Assembly (NCBI RefSeq): GCF_001625215.2
Contig: NC_030384.2
Span: forward strand, 45,480,390-45,544,389
Direction: 5' to 3'
DNA length: 64,000 nt
Source: Daucus carota subsp. sativus
Lineage: Eukaryota; Streptophyta; Magnoliopsida; Apiales; Apiaceae
Below the pieces are notes generated by a model that saw only the letters and a program-made list of their open reading frames with translations, did no database searches and had not been told where the DNA came from. This document shows positions 23,144-34,663 of the stretch, in pieces; position 1 is the first letter of the stretch; the number at the start of each line of letters is the position of its first letter. Both the position numbers and the translations under genes were made by a program.

Positions 23144-25490
23144 TTGAATCAAAATAAAAGTATGGCTGCCATGGAAATTGATTCAACAACATGTGAGCAT
23201 GGGCTTATGGGTCGGCTATTTCACTGGGCCAAGGCTTTATCTGGCAAGATAAGGACAAATATGGAGGTGCTTATAGAGAGAATTATGAAGCTGGCGAGAG
23301 ATGATCCGAGGAGAGTTGTGCACTCTTTTAAAGTTGCACTAGCTCTCACATTTGTGTCCTTGATATACTATGTCAGGCCATTGTATGACGGCTTTGGTGT
23401 GGCGGGAATCTGGGCCGTTTTAACCGTGGTCGTGATTTTCGAATTTACAGTAGGTCAGATATGCATGTGCATTTTAACAGCGGTTTGTCTGGTGTGTGTC
23501 ATGAGTACACACTTGAAAAACCGTTTTTATGATATTTGTAGTGAGCTCGCAAGCTATAAGGCAAGTAGAATTAATGTTGGTATTGTAATTATCTTCCAGG
23601 TGGAACCTTATATAAAGGTCTGAATAGAGGAATTGCGACGTTTTCAGCTGGCGGTCTCGGACTCGGAGCTATTTACATAGCAAGCCATCTCGGAGAAGCC
23701 GAGCCTGTTTTTCTAGGATTCATGGTCTTCCTCCTCGGTATAGTTCAACTCTTTATCAATGATCAATTAATTAAAGTAACATATATGAACTGATGAACTA
23801 TTTACTTGTATATGTTGTGCAAGTGCAGCTGCGGTATCAACATTCATAAGATTTTTCCCGCATATAAAGAGGCGGTATGACTACGGGGTGCTGATATTTA
23901 TACTAACATTCAGCATGGTAGCTGTCTCCGGTTCTCGAGTTGAAAAAATCATAGAGCTGGCGAACCAACGCCTAGTCACCATCATCATCGGCGGTGCTGC
24001 CTGTATGGTTGTATCAATATTCCTTTGTCCAGTTTGGGCCGGTGAAGATCTGCACAAACTTGTTGCTCTTAACATGGAAAAGCTTGCCAACTTCTTAGAA
24101 GGTGCGCAACGATTTAGGCTGTACTTTTACTTGAGTAAATGTCCTCCATAACTTTCGTTTTCAGTATATATTATTTTTGCATTGTAGGATTTGGAGGTGA
24201 ATACTTTAAACTTGATGAGGAGGAAAGTTCTGGAGAGGCTGGTGTCTGTAGCAAAGACAAGCTGCTCTTTCTTAATGGATATAAAAGTGTTCTTAATAGC
24301 AAAGCATCCGAAGAATCCCTGGTGAGTAATTGCTAAATGCTAATGTATCAAGTGGATAGTCATTTGTGCATGTACGTGCAGATTTCAAACAATTAATCAA
24401 ATAAACACTTTTATTTGATACAAAAGTGTTCTTAATGGCAGGCTAATTTGGCATGGTGGGAACCAGGCCACGGGAGATTCAGGTTTAGTCACCCGTGGAA
24501 GCAATACTTGGAAACTGGGGGCCTGATTAGGCAATGCGCATGTCATATTGAAGCTCTTAGTGGCCATCTCAATACCGATATCGAAGTAAATATTACACTA
24601 GACTTGATATAACATATATGTTAACTCACGTCTCTTGATTCAACGACGTTTTTGTTTCGAAATTAGTATATTCATTGTTGAAATATGACATAAAATTTAT
24701 TTGGGACCTATAATATCAAAAAGTTCGGCAAAAGTCTCAAATTCGACTCTATCTTACCTTACCGAGCATCATTTGAAAAGTTGGAGCTGATGCATAATCT
24801 ACACATGTTCAAAATAAAATCTGTCTTGTCCGCAAGATGCTGTTTACGTAAACATGTATAGTAAATTATTACAAGTTACTTTAATATAAGCTTCCGGAAG
24901 ATCCAATGAGACACATAAGCCTGCCGATGACAGAAGATCCATCGAATATACGCAATGTACTTTTATGTCATGCATGTTACTCACTTTAAGGAAAGAACTA
25001 ACACCAAAATAAACTATTGTTGCAGGTACAGTCAGAATTTCACAAAAGAATCGCAGAGCCATGCATGAAAGTGTGCTCGGAATCAGGCAAGGCTTTGAAA
25101 GAATTAGCTTCCTCTTTACGAGCTATGAAGCGTCCATCTTCCTTTAGTGCACACATCCAAAATTGTAAGGCGGCCATCGCTGATCTTCGAGCTGCACTTG
25201 AAGCTTCTTCACCTGACAGCGCAAATCTGGTGGAAATGATACCGTCCATTGCAGTGGGATCCCTACTATGTGATATAAGCAAATGCGTTGAGAAAATCTC
25301 TGAGTCCATTCATGAACTTTCTGACAAGGCCAATTTCGAAAGTGCAAAATCAACCCAATCTTCCCATATAATTCACCGTGGTTCCGTAAAACCTCTAACC
25401 GGTGACACTAGACATGGAAATGATGATAATTATGTCCATGTCGTCGTTATTAATGTAAATAGTACTTCTTCCGGAGCTAGCTTGCCATAG
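23144..25490 (+). CDS. Aluminium-activated malate transporter (ALMT)
   Basis: Six exons (23144-23453, 23600-23737, 23829-24101, 24188-24321, 24442-24585, 25026-25490), all with GT-AG borders and consistent phases, give 487 residues, the usual family length. The first half is hydrophobic with about six membrane segments, starting after the [14 protein letters not shown] motif (residues 53-66) and including [16 protein letters not shown] across the first splice. The soluble C-terminal half carries the diagnostic WEP motif (residues 291-293, [11 protein letters not shown]) and a helical region. ALMTs are anion channels carrying malate and other anions across the plasma membrane or tonoplast; the member type cannot be fixed by eye. 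It most resembles the ALMT2/7/8/10 group. An ATG at codon 7 (MAAMEID) is an alternative start. Spliced exon order is complete with no damage. Confidence 0.95.
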
Positions 25491-28009
25491 AATATAATTT
25501 ATATATATAACTAGTGTGATACACACTTAATAAAATCCCAACGCTCTGTTTGTTGTTTATTATCAAATGTGGAGAAGATCAGTAGCTAGGGACTAGGGTG
25601 GACATGTTTGGGTTGAGAAACTAATTAGCATGGTCAAATGAAGAAATCTTCTGATAAACTTGGTGGGGAAATGGACAGAAATATAGAGTTGGAGCAAACT
25701 ATTTTAAAAAAAAATAGTTAAGCACCTTGTGCATGACAGTGCCCTCAAGAAAAGTTATTTAGTAGAGATTGGAGAGGATTAAATGTAATAATTAATTTAA
25801 TTGGTGTATGGATAGTCTACTAAATATATACTGAGATTGTTGACTGGGAGGTGATGTAAAGAAATTTGCCTTAACAAAAATAAACAAATATAAAATAAAT
25901 ACTCCCTCGAAGATTGATTTTTGTATTTACAGATTCGTTATTTCAGTTCGTATTAAATAATACCGAACTAAGTAATGTCCCTGACGACCATTTCGCATAT
26001 ATAATAATAATTTTTCAAGTGGCGAGGAGTTAGAAATAATAAAAATGTTTAAATTATATATGTTCTAATACTTGTTGTGTTTATTTAATAAATTTAAAAA
26101 AAATATTATAAATTTTAATATATGCCAAAAGTAACTAAGGTAATCAATATGAACTAATGGAGTAATATTGGGTATCATTAACGATAATAAGCTTAAAATA
26201 AAATAATTAAAACATTTAAAAACGAAAGAGGTAGCCGATAAATAACACCGAAACTTAGCCAAACTAGCTAGGTTCTTGTATAATAAGCCTAAGACAAATT
26301 TTTGGGCACATGATTCTTTTAATTCTTGTTGTTTGTTGAATCGTCATAGTCTATATAAATAACAGTCGTCGGAAGAAAAACAGAGAGGATAAAATTTTGC
26401 ATTCAAATTATTAAGTTTCCTCTTCAGTTTCAATATGTTATATAATTTTTTGACAACAAGGAGATTGAATTCTAATTATTCTTGCGTCCCAATATTATTA
26501 TCCAATCTAGATAAATAAATGACATCATGATACATTTAAATAAATATACCTTTTAAAGAATATTATTACGTAGGATTCTGTTGTAACAGCTATTAATATT
26601 GTTTAATAGTCATCAAGCATGGCGAGCTAGAGTGTCGTTGGTGATTGTTTAGAATATGATGAATATGGCAGGAATTTCTGATCACCGAAAGGTGAGGAGA
26701 ATAAAAAGGACTGTTAATATTCTTGCTCTGCATGCCACAAATGAATTCAGACGATGCAAAATTTGCTCACCTAACCTGCCAGAGTTGCCCTCCCCGAATC
26801 CCTGTATCAGAAATCAGAATATATACTTTTGAAATGGAAAAAGCAGTGGCTGAATGCTCCGATCCCAAGTTGATGCAAAATACTTTCTGAACATTCTGTC
26901 GGCACCTAAACCTAAGCCATGCAGAAAAAGCTCTTTTTTCTTCTCGTATTTTTGTGTGTAATCAGAGGAAGTAGTTTTTATAAATAGTTACATGAATTAC
27001 GCGCTAGCTAGGATTCACTCATACTTCATAAATACAAAATTTCATTTTCTCATATTTGGTGTGTATTTGAGTGAACATGAAAAAAATATGTATTTTCATA
27101 TTTTATTAAAATTGAATGTCTAAATCTGAAAAATAAGATAAAAACAATTAGAAGCATAAAAATACAAATAAATACTGTTGAGAGTAACTTTTAATGGAAA
27201 TCCTTATGAGTTTAGATGTCATAAAAAAAATATATTGATATTTATGTGTGTTTGGGTCAAAATAAATGGCTTCAAATTATAATTAACTATTTATTTTATA
27301 TTATCTCTCAAAATTTTTTGTCTTGTTCGATTTTTTGTATAAAATTGATCAAACTTTGACTTAAATATAAAATATAAATAGAGATTTAATATAATATGTA
27401 TCACAAAATATATTTCATTTACTTAATATATATTATTCAAATCTTGTAAATTATAAAAGAACTGAAACTAAATAAGAATGTAACGACGAGACTATTTCGC
27501 ATATGCATGTCAGATAAGATTAATTATTGGATTGAAAGACAAATTTGTATGTTAAGTAATAAAGAATCTATTTAATAATTTTTTTAGGATGACCTTATGT
27601 TATTCTTGGGATTGCACAGAGATGCTAAATAGAAAGCAAGCAGTAATATAGAGTGAAAAATTAAGCCTTAAGGGGTATCTAGTATTCTAGTTGATATTTT
27701 TCTTTACAAAAAAGTATTCACAAAATCCTATATGATATTCTATCTAATTAGGAAAATATATTGAAATTTGAGAGTTAGTCAAAGTTTGAAATTGTTGAAA
27801 ATCTGGTGATATTAACGTAAAATTTTAAATTATACATAAAATTATGATGATATTAGATCACAATTATTTAAAATTGTTAAAATCTTATGATATTCATCGA
27901 TTTTTTTACCTTACAAAATGATGGATACAGAGACATTGGTCAGTGTATTCGAAGATTCTAGAAACCACTTCACAATCCTTGAGATTCTGCCATATTTATT
28001 CGTGAGTAG
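25491..28009. other. AT-rich intergenic DNA, no gene seen
   Basis: A degenerate Stowaway start (ACTCCCTCGAAG) occurs near 25902, but its partner end is not convincing. No other feature was recognised. Confidence 0.5.
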
Positions 28010-28177
28010 TGCTACATGTACAAAATTGGGTACATAATTTTACACAAAATGACATGGCAATCTAGGTGGGGAGTTTTAATTGGTGCTATTAATGCATGTG
28101 CAGGGGGTCCATTCCAATCACAAGTTGACACATACTCATTCTGTGAATATTTCTGTACCCAATTCTGTGCATGTAGC
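28010..28177. mobile_element. Short hairpin MITE (168 bp), superfamily unknown
   Basis: Inverted ends of about 26 bp: TGCTACATGTACAAAATTGG on the left, and the reverse complement of the right end reads TGCTACATGCACAGAATTGG. No clear target duplication could be read. Confidence 0.6.
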
Positions 28178-28625
28178 ATTTTCCTTTATTCGTTGCTGTA
28201 AAATTTAAATTGAATGCACCCAAATTTTTGTGTATCTTTCACCAGATTGTTTCGGGCCAATCAACGGCCCTTTATCCATAAATTCGATTAATTGCCTATG
28301 GTGTAAGCAACCCAATAACAATGGGCTTATTTATATCCGTAGTTGGACTCATAGATAAAGGTCTGACATCAAATGGAAGATGGACGAATAAAAATGCAAC
28401 TGTCTCGACTCCCAAGAAGAACCTCAGAAACGCGCTATCTTTACTTAAACACGAAGCATATCCGACAACAATAAGGGCACAAACGTAAATCAACATCGCG
28501 TACACCTTTTTCAATTTCGTATAACAAACCACTCCATTCTCATTTCTCCATCATCTTCATATCTTTGAGAATCTTCCTGCAACAAAAAAGAGATTAATTT
28601 GAGAGCTTGAGAGAAAGAGAGTCAA
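28178..28625. other. Upstream region of the LRAT/NC-domain gene
   Basis: Probable promoter and 5' leader. A purine-rich tract at about 28590-28622 immediately precedes the start codon. No TATA box is certain. Confidence 0.4.
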
Positions 28626-30643
28626 ATGGGGTTGCTCTCAAACAGGTAATAATAATATTTATATATTTCTTGAATTATTTATGCAATTGTTATTCTTTTG
28701 TGTTAATTTGATTTTGTTTTAATATAACAGAGTCGATAGAGAGAGCCTTAAACCAGGCGATCACATCTATTCCTGGCGTAACGCTTATATCTATGCACAT
28801 CACGGTATGCTTTTATGCTTATATGTGTTATTGCTGAAGTATTCAATTGAGATTCTGTTGGATCTTTTGTTAATAATATATTAATATGTGATATATACAT
28901 TTTAGCTTAGGTTAGCGAAAAGAGGGTTTCACATCTAATTTGATTGATCCCCAATTTGATAATGCAAAGACCTTGTTTGGGGAATATGTGAGTTAGTTGT
29001 TGTACTAGAGTAACCAATTATCGAGTCTTCTGTGCTTTTTTGGATGTCGAAATCATGTGTTTCAAGCAATTGGCAAATTATTAAAATACGAGTTGTGTTC
29101 AAGGTGTGTATCGGTGTAATTTGAAAAGTTCTGTTGTTTAAAGGATGAAACTGTCCTGCATATATTGTGGATTTTTAGTTTGATGAATTCTGTGGTCGAT
29201 GTGCTATAATGAGTGTTTCTTCGGATTTGATGAAAGTAATAGTTTTTTTCCAACTTATCAATCTTGATGAAATTCAGTTTTAAAATTAATATTTTTGGTT
29301 GTTATATATGGATGTTGCTTTACTGGTATTGTGAAATTGGTACAACCTAAGTTGTCCAACTGGTAAGATGGATGGATAGTCTAGCATAGTTTTAGGGCGC
29401 ATTCTTTGATACTGTTTCTGAAGGGAAGTGCTAAGATTTATTTTTGATGGTATCCTGGGATGGAGAAGATGCTAAACAACTGAACGTGTAGTCGGAGGAA
29501 TGATTTGTAGAAATTGATAATTATGTATTGTTTGTAGAGAGAAATCTGTGTTCTCTTGTGCTTTGTTTGGTATGAAGGAACGTATTGTAAACAAAATTAA
29601 AGTCGAACATAGATGGAATAGGAAAAACTGAAAAATGATGGAATAATAAATGAGTGTTATTATATGATGTCTGGGGAGAAATGAGAAGGCATTGAACATG
29701 CTAACTGGTGAACTAGACTTGTGTTGTGTCATGAACAATTGAACATACATGACAGTGATCATAGCCGTGAGCACCTTGAGGAGCCTCTTTTAGGTGATAA
29801 AAGGTCATTGTTGGGGGTATTACCCTTGAGAGGCGTTGTATTTCTTTGGTTTTTTGACTTTCTCTATATTTTGATCTCTTTTACAGGGTTGCATCATCGT
29901 CTTCTGTTTTCTCATCACAATATTACAATATAACAATTTGTCCTATTATTTCCTATTCATCAGGCATTTATGTGGGGAATGATAAAGTAATTCATTTCAC
30001 CAGACGTGGTCAAGAAGTGGGCACAGGAACTGTGTTGGACCTCCTTTTGGTAAGCTCAGGTCCAACCCGAACTTATGTTCCTTGTGAAACATGCATCCCG
30101 CCGCTAGAGGGCCATGGGGTTGTCTCTTCATGTTTAAATTGTTTTCTTGGAGGAGGGATCCTATACCGTTTCGAGTATGCAGTCAGCCACGCCCTCTTTC
30201 TTGCAAAAGCACGTGGTGGAACTTGCACACTCGCGGTCTCTGATGAAGGGGAAGCTGTAGTCCATCGGGCAAACTACCTGCTTAACAATGGATTTGGGTG
30301 CTACAATGTATTCAAGAACAACTGCGAAGATTTTGCTATTTATTGCAAGACAGGTCAGCTTGTTCTGGAAAGCTCAATGGGTCAGAGTGGTCAAGCAGTA
30401 TCTATAATTGGGGGTCCGCTTGCCGCAGTCCTGTCGACACCATTACGCCTTGTTACTACGAACATATATGGAATGGCTGCGACTGCTGTAGGAATGTACT
30501 GTGTCAGCCGCTATGCTGCTGATATAGGCATGAGAAAGGATGTGGTGAAGGTTTCTGCAGAGGATCTGACTAGGAGGCTTACTATAGGCACGCTGCAGAT
30601 GATCGAACCGAGTCTCCCAGCTTTGCCTTCTACAGTTAGCTAG
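28626..30643 (+). CDS. LRAT/NC-domain protein (LEAD-SENSITIVE1-like)
   Basis: Three exons: 28626-28645 (20 nt), 28731-28804 and 29964-30643, with phase-consistent GT-AG junctions, give 257 residues. The N-terminus MGLLSNRVDRESLKPGDHIY leads into YAHHGIYVGNDKVIHFT (about 28-44) and NNCEDFAIYC with Cys152. These are the His and Cys motifs of the permuted NlpC/P60 (LRAT/H-rev107) fold, so His31 or His42 and Cys152 are the likely catalytic residues. A hydrophobic stretch near residues 172-205 could anchor it to membrane. In animals relatives are acyltransferases or phospholipases; plant members are poorly defined, one (LDS1) being linked to lead tolerance. The second intron is over 1.1 kb. The long last exon begins inside the catalytic His motif. 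Confidence 0.92.
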
Positions 30644-31672
30644 GTAATGCCAATGCTTTCACCACTACTGTCGGCTGGTGAATAATTTGCTGTAAGAGGC
30701 ATTGTTTGTGTTATTTATCCGAGTTCTTATGCTTGTGATGTGGATCTTTCAATTTTATTTTTATAAATGACGGCATAAGGAGAGTCATTAGCATTTAGTA
30801 TTTCACCGAAGCACTTGTGATTGTTTGTCATTATGATTGTGAGGTCTATGTTTATTGTGCTAAGCATGCAATTGTATCTTAATGTACCATTCTAGTGTAA
30901 TACATTAACATCTGTGTTCTGTAGCTTGGTTCTTGGGCATGAAGCTAGGGCAAGATACTTCACAAAATCAGAGTAGAAATGTAAGACCTTGGAGTTATTT
31001 TCATCTCAGGAGAACTTCATGGTACAGGCAAACACACCTCGTGTATAGGACAATAGTGACCGTTTTCAAATGAATAACGTATCTAAAAGATACTGTATGT
31101 TTTAAAAGATATGTTTATGACATAATACCGACCGACTGTTTTCATATGAGTAACGTTTCTAAGTCTATGTTCACTCCAAGTTATGAACAAAAAGTGCAGA
31201 GTCATACTAGTCTTCGTGCATTGATAATGTGATGGAAAATAAATTTTGATATATTAATTTGGGTCATTTTATTTTATATTCGACTCTTGTCTCTTGTGTT
31301 GAAAAGTACAAAAATTATTATTTTACTTGGCGTAAAATTTTAAATTTTATATTGAATTAGAATTTCAATTCTAAATTTTTTATTTAATATTAATTTTATA
31401 AAGCATAACTATGTTAACATATTTTTTTTTATGCTCTAATAAACTTTAATAGTTAAAACGGGGCAAGAAAGTAATTATGAATTTATGATTATCGAGAGTA
31501 TTCAACTTCAAGAGAGTACAAAATGCCAAATTAGTTGATGAGATATTTATTAAATTTTTATTTCGTGTCAAGTTTTTCCTCTATAAAGGCACAAATATTT
31601 TACCCCTAAAACATAATTCAAAATTAATTAAATACAGAATTTGGGAAGTTACTACCCTACCCCTCCGTCAAA
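30644..31672. other. Intergenic DNA between the LRAT/NC and first NHL gene
   Basis: It holds the 3' UTR of the LRAT/NC gene and the promoter of the NHL gene. No transposon or extra coding exon was seen. Confidence 0.5.
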
Positions 31673-32362
31673 ATGCCCCTTCACAGAGCCGCTGCCGCCA
31701 CCTTCCTCGGCGGTGCCGGACAACAGCCACCGGCCACCAGGCCCACCACCGACCGTCAACAATACAATCGAATCACTAAAGTAATCTGCACATGTGTTCG
31801 TGACATCATGCTTGCGTTAATCATCGCTCTCATCTGCATCGCTTTCATTTCGATCATAGCTTCACTCATCATTCGCCCTCGGTCGCCGAGATTCACCGTC
31901 ATCTCCGCCGCCATCGCCGGCGTCAACGTTACCGGATCGGAGTTCAAGGCGGCGTGCAATCTGTCAGTACTAGCACACAATCCGAACACTAATCTCGTGA
32001 TCTGGTACAGGAAGCTTGAGGTGTTGCTACTGTACGGCTCCGATTATGAGTTATCGGGGACTACGATAGCGCCGATGTTTCAGAGCAAGCGAAATCAGAC
32101 TGTGATTAGTGCTCGGTTAGTGAGTGATGACGTGGATGTTGACAACGACGTTGTGGAAGGTGTGGCCAGTGAGTTGAGGCGAGGAGTGATCACTTTTAGG
32201 GTCAGGGTTTTGGCGGGGGTTAGGTTTAAGAGAGGGAAATGGGTGACGAAGAAGTACAAGGTCAAGGCGGACTGCGATGGCATTGATATCGGGGTTTTAA
32301 ATGCTACTGGGACGGGGAATTTGATAGAACCTGGCATACAATGTGAGGTAGATATGATTTAG
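31673..32362 (+). CDS. NDR1/HIN1-like (LEA_2) membrane protein
   Basis: A single exon of 229 codons. The cytosolic N-terminus (about 43 residues, Ala/Pro/Thr rich) is followed by one membrane helix at about 44-68 (MLALIIALICIAFISIIASL), then IRPRSPRFTV and a LEA_2 beta domain with the LAHNPNTNLVIWY segment, the counterpart of the NPN motif. Family members sit in the plasma membrane with the LEA_2 domain outside and several act in pathogen responses. It is clearly more distant from the other three NHL genes in the window than they are from one another. The start is the first ATG and is followed directly by the N-terminal tail. No damage seen. Confidence 0.88.
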   Translation: MPLHRAAAATFLGGAGQQPPATRPTTDRQQYNRITKVICTCVRDIMLALIIALICIAFISIIASLIIRPRSPRFTVISAAIAGVNVTGSEFKAACNLSVLAHNPNTNLVIWYRKLEVLLLYGSDYELSGTTIAPMFQSKRNQTVISARLVSDDVDVDNDVVEGVASELRRGVITFRVRVLAGVRFKRGKWVTKKYKVKADCDGIDIGVLNATGTGNLIEPGIQCEVDMI

Positions 32363-32700
32363 AATATACAGGAATAAGTTTAGCTTTGTATGACAATGTA
32401 CTGTCATTGTTGTGGCAAAAGTGATGTAAAAAGAAAAATGAATTTGAAGTCGAATCTAGTGAAATTGATAACTTAATCTTACAGCGTGTTCATGGATTCA
32501 TTTCTGGTTAAGATACTGTTAGTGATTGGTGAAATGCACATTATTTTAGCGGATGATACCAACTATTTCTATTCAGGGTTCTGCAAGACAGGATCATGAT
32601 TCATGGACTGCAGCACTTAAATTAACCGTGACAAGCATGGTTGGCGTATTACTAAGAGAAGGTGATTTTGTTTCCTTCTTAATATTCGATTTAAATGCAG

Positions 32701-32740
32701 AACTAGATTTTCTTACATTTAACTAGATTTTCTTACATTT
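32701..32740. repeat. Perfect 20-bp tandem duplication
   Basis: The unit AACTAGATTTTCTTACATTT occurs twice, without a single difference. Confidence 0.9.
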
Positions 32741-33372
32741 ATAGTCGAATACACTAATTGAGTGGTTGATATCGTTTTAATATCTTGTTTTGAATATAGT
32801 GAAGTACCTGTTCTTTTAATCATTTGTCTCTGAAGAGGTATCTATATTTATTGTTGTTGTGTTTTTATTCTTTCCTACTAGCTAATAGAATGGAGGATTA
32901 GCAAGCTTTCTGCTTTTAGAGTTCTGACCTTCTTGCTTTAGTTTATTGTTACATTGGAACAATAGTCAAACAATGATTGATGTGCTAAACGTTCGAGAAT
33001 GATGCTTGAACTTGCAAATCTCGTTTGATAGTTTTAGAATTAATTCTGCGAAAACAGAATCTCCAATATATATTTTGGTAAATATAGAAAAACTGACCTT
33101 TTCAGTATGTGGATCCTAATATTTGTAAGTATAGCCTTGATGAATGAAGTTAAACCTCCAGAATTTCCCTACATTGGTGCTTTATACAGTGTGTTCTTTA
33201 CTCTAGCATAATATTTCTTTATATGTACTGTGTGCTTCCAAAGAGATAATGCAACTATGAATTGTTTCAAGGGATATATTAATGTCATAAATATATAATT
33301 ATTGAGCAATGCTAAGTAACAGCACTAGCTGCTCCATGGTGAATCATCTATAACTGTATTTTTCGCTTTGCT

Positions 33373-33416
33373 GCTTCACTAAGAATGTGAAATTGCTTCA
33401 CTAAGAATGTGAAATT
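33373..33416. repeat. Perfect 22-bp tandem duplication
   Basis: A unit starting GCTTCACTAAGAATGTG is present twice head to tail with no mismatches. Confidence 0.9.
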
Positions 33417-34390
33417 GGTATACATATATGAATTCTATTATAATATCCAGAAAAGGGAATATTTGGTTCAAATCCCTCTTGCTAGATTTTACTTATGAAT
33501 GATGCTCAGTCTATCTATGTTGGTGGGAATAATGTTCGTTTGCTTCCACAAGCTGGTGTCCCAGCCTCCTATGCTCTTAAATTTTGTGAATATGCTGCTT
33601 TCTGAAAACTGATCATGTGATTGGAATTCCTCAAGGCCTGTGTAAGTTACAGATAAAAGAAATGATGGTATGACAGTATGAAACAAGTTATTGATATGTT
33701 GAATTGCTTGAGATGGGCTTTAACAGAATTCTTGCTTAATTTTACTCCAGTTGCTGCCTAGTTGGTCATCGATTTCAGCATTGGCTATGGAAAAGAGAAG
33801 TGCCGCTGTAATATCTACCATCGATTCCGGTAAGTCATACATCACACATGCAACCATACATACACTATGGTGTCCTCAGATAACTCTGTGGGCTATTTCA
33901 TGATAGTCTTTATTAACAATAGCTCCTCTAACACCATTAGGTTTAGTGGTATATCTTGCATGTTTCCAAAGTTAAGTTATCCCAAGAAGACTCGACGTCG
34001 ACAGATTCCTCGTATGTTTCCAGAGTTGAGTTATCCAAGAAATTAGGGAATACTATTATAGAAGACCATATAATGCTTTCGCTATTTGGTGCACTATTTA
34101 CAGCTTTGATTAAACTTATTAAGATAAAGAAACTTTAGAAGTATATTGTATATTCTTCCACTTATCAAGAGGTTGAAAAGATTGGCCTTCTAAGTTGAAT
34201 GTCAGTTTATCGTCTATTCTTGATTCACTTCTTAGTATTGTATGTTGTCCGCGGCAAATTTTCACCTATGTTCTAGTTGTTTCTGCCTCTACAACTTCAC
34301 TCTCCTCTGAGTTTTTTTGCTTTTGCCTTACTGGGAGGACAACCATGCGTTCATTGCTGAATTTGTTGTCATTCTGTAAGTACTAATGTC

Positions 34391-34663
34391 GTGTTTGGTT
34401 GGGGTGAACGCACTTTATAGGATTGGAATGAAATCTGAACTATATTATGGACAATTGTTTAACAATTTCATTCCTTCCCTCATTCCATTCCATACACCCT
34501 AAACTAAAGGTCACACCCCCAATTTGAGAAGTAATGCTTTATTCTCTGCTATACCCAATTCTTCTCAAATCTCAACATAATTTTTCAAAACTTCCCTCTT
34601 AGCTCTAATGTTTTCTTTTAAATTTACTCATTCAATTCCATTTCATTCTCCCCAACCAAACAC
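34391..34663. mobile_element. Inverted-repeat MITE (273 bp)
   Basis: The ends GTGTTTGGTTGGGG and CCCCAACCAAACAC form a perfect 14-bp inverted repeat. Target duplication is not readable, so the superfamily is uncertain; the TIR recalls the PIF/Harbinger-like family at 15241. Confidence 0.7.

Larger units (their letters stand above)
32363..34390. other. Intergenic DNA with two short tandem duplications
   Basis: Possible exon-like segments with splice sites occur near 33750-33832 (ending TTCCG then GTAAGT) but no protein family is recognisable. Two perfect direct duplications are listed separately. Confidence 0.4.

Noticed and set aside
25902..26163. Possible Stowaway element starting ACTCCCTCGAAG
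   Set aside because: The proposed right end (AATGGAGTAAT) is too diverged to pair with the left.
29721..29933. Open frame before the last exon of the LRAT/NC gene
   Set aside because: It sits inside intron 2; the acceptor at 29961-29963 gives a perfect phase match to the previous exon and to the family sequence.
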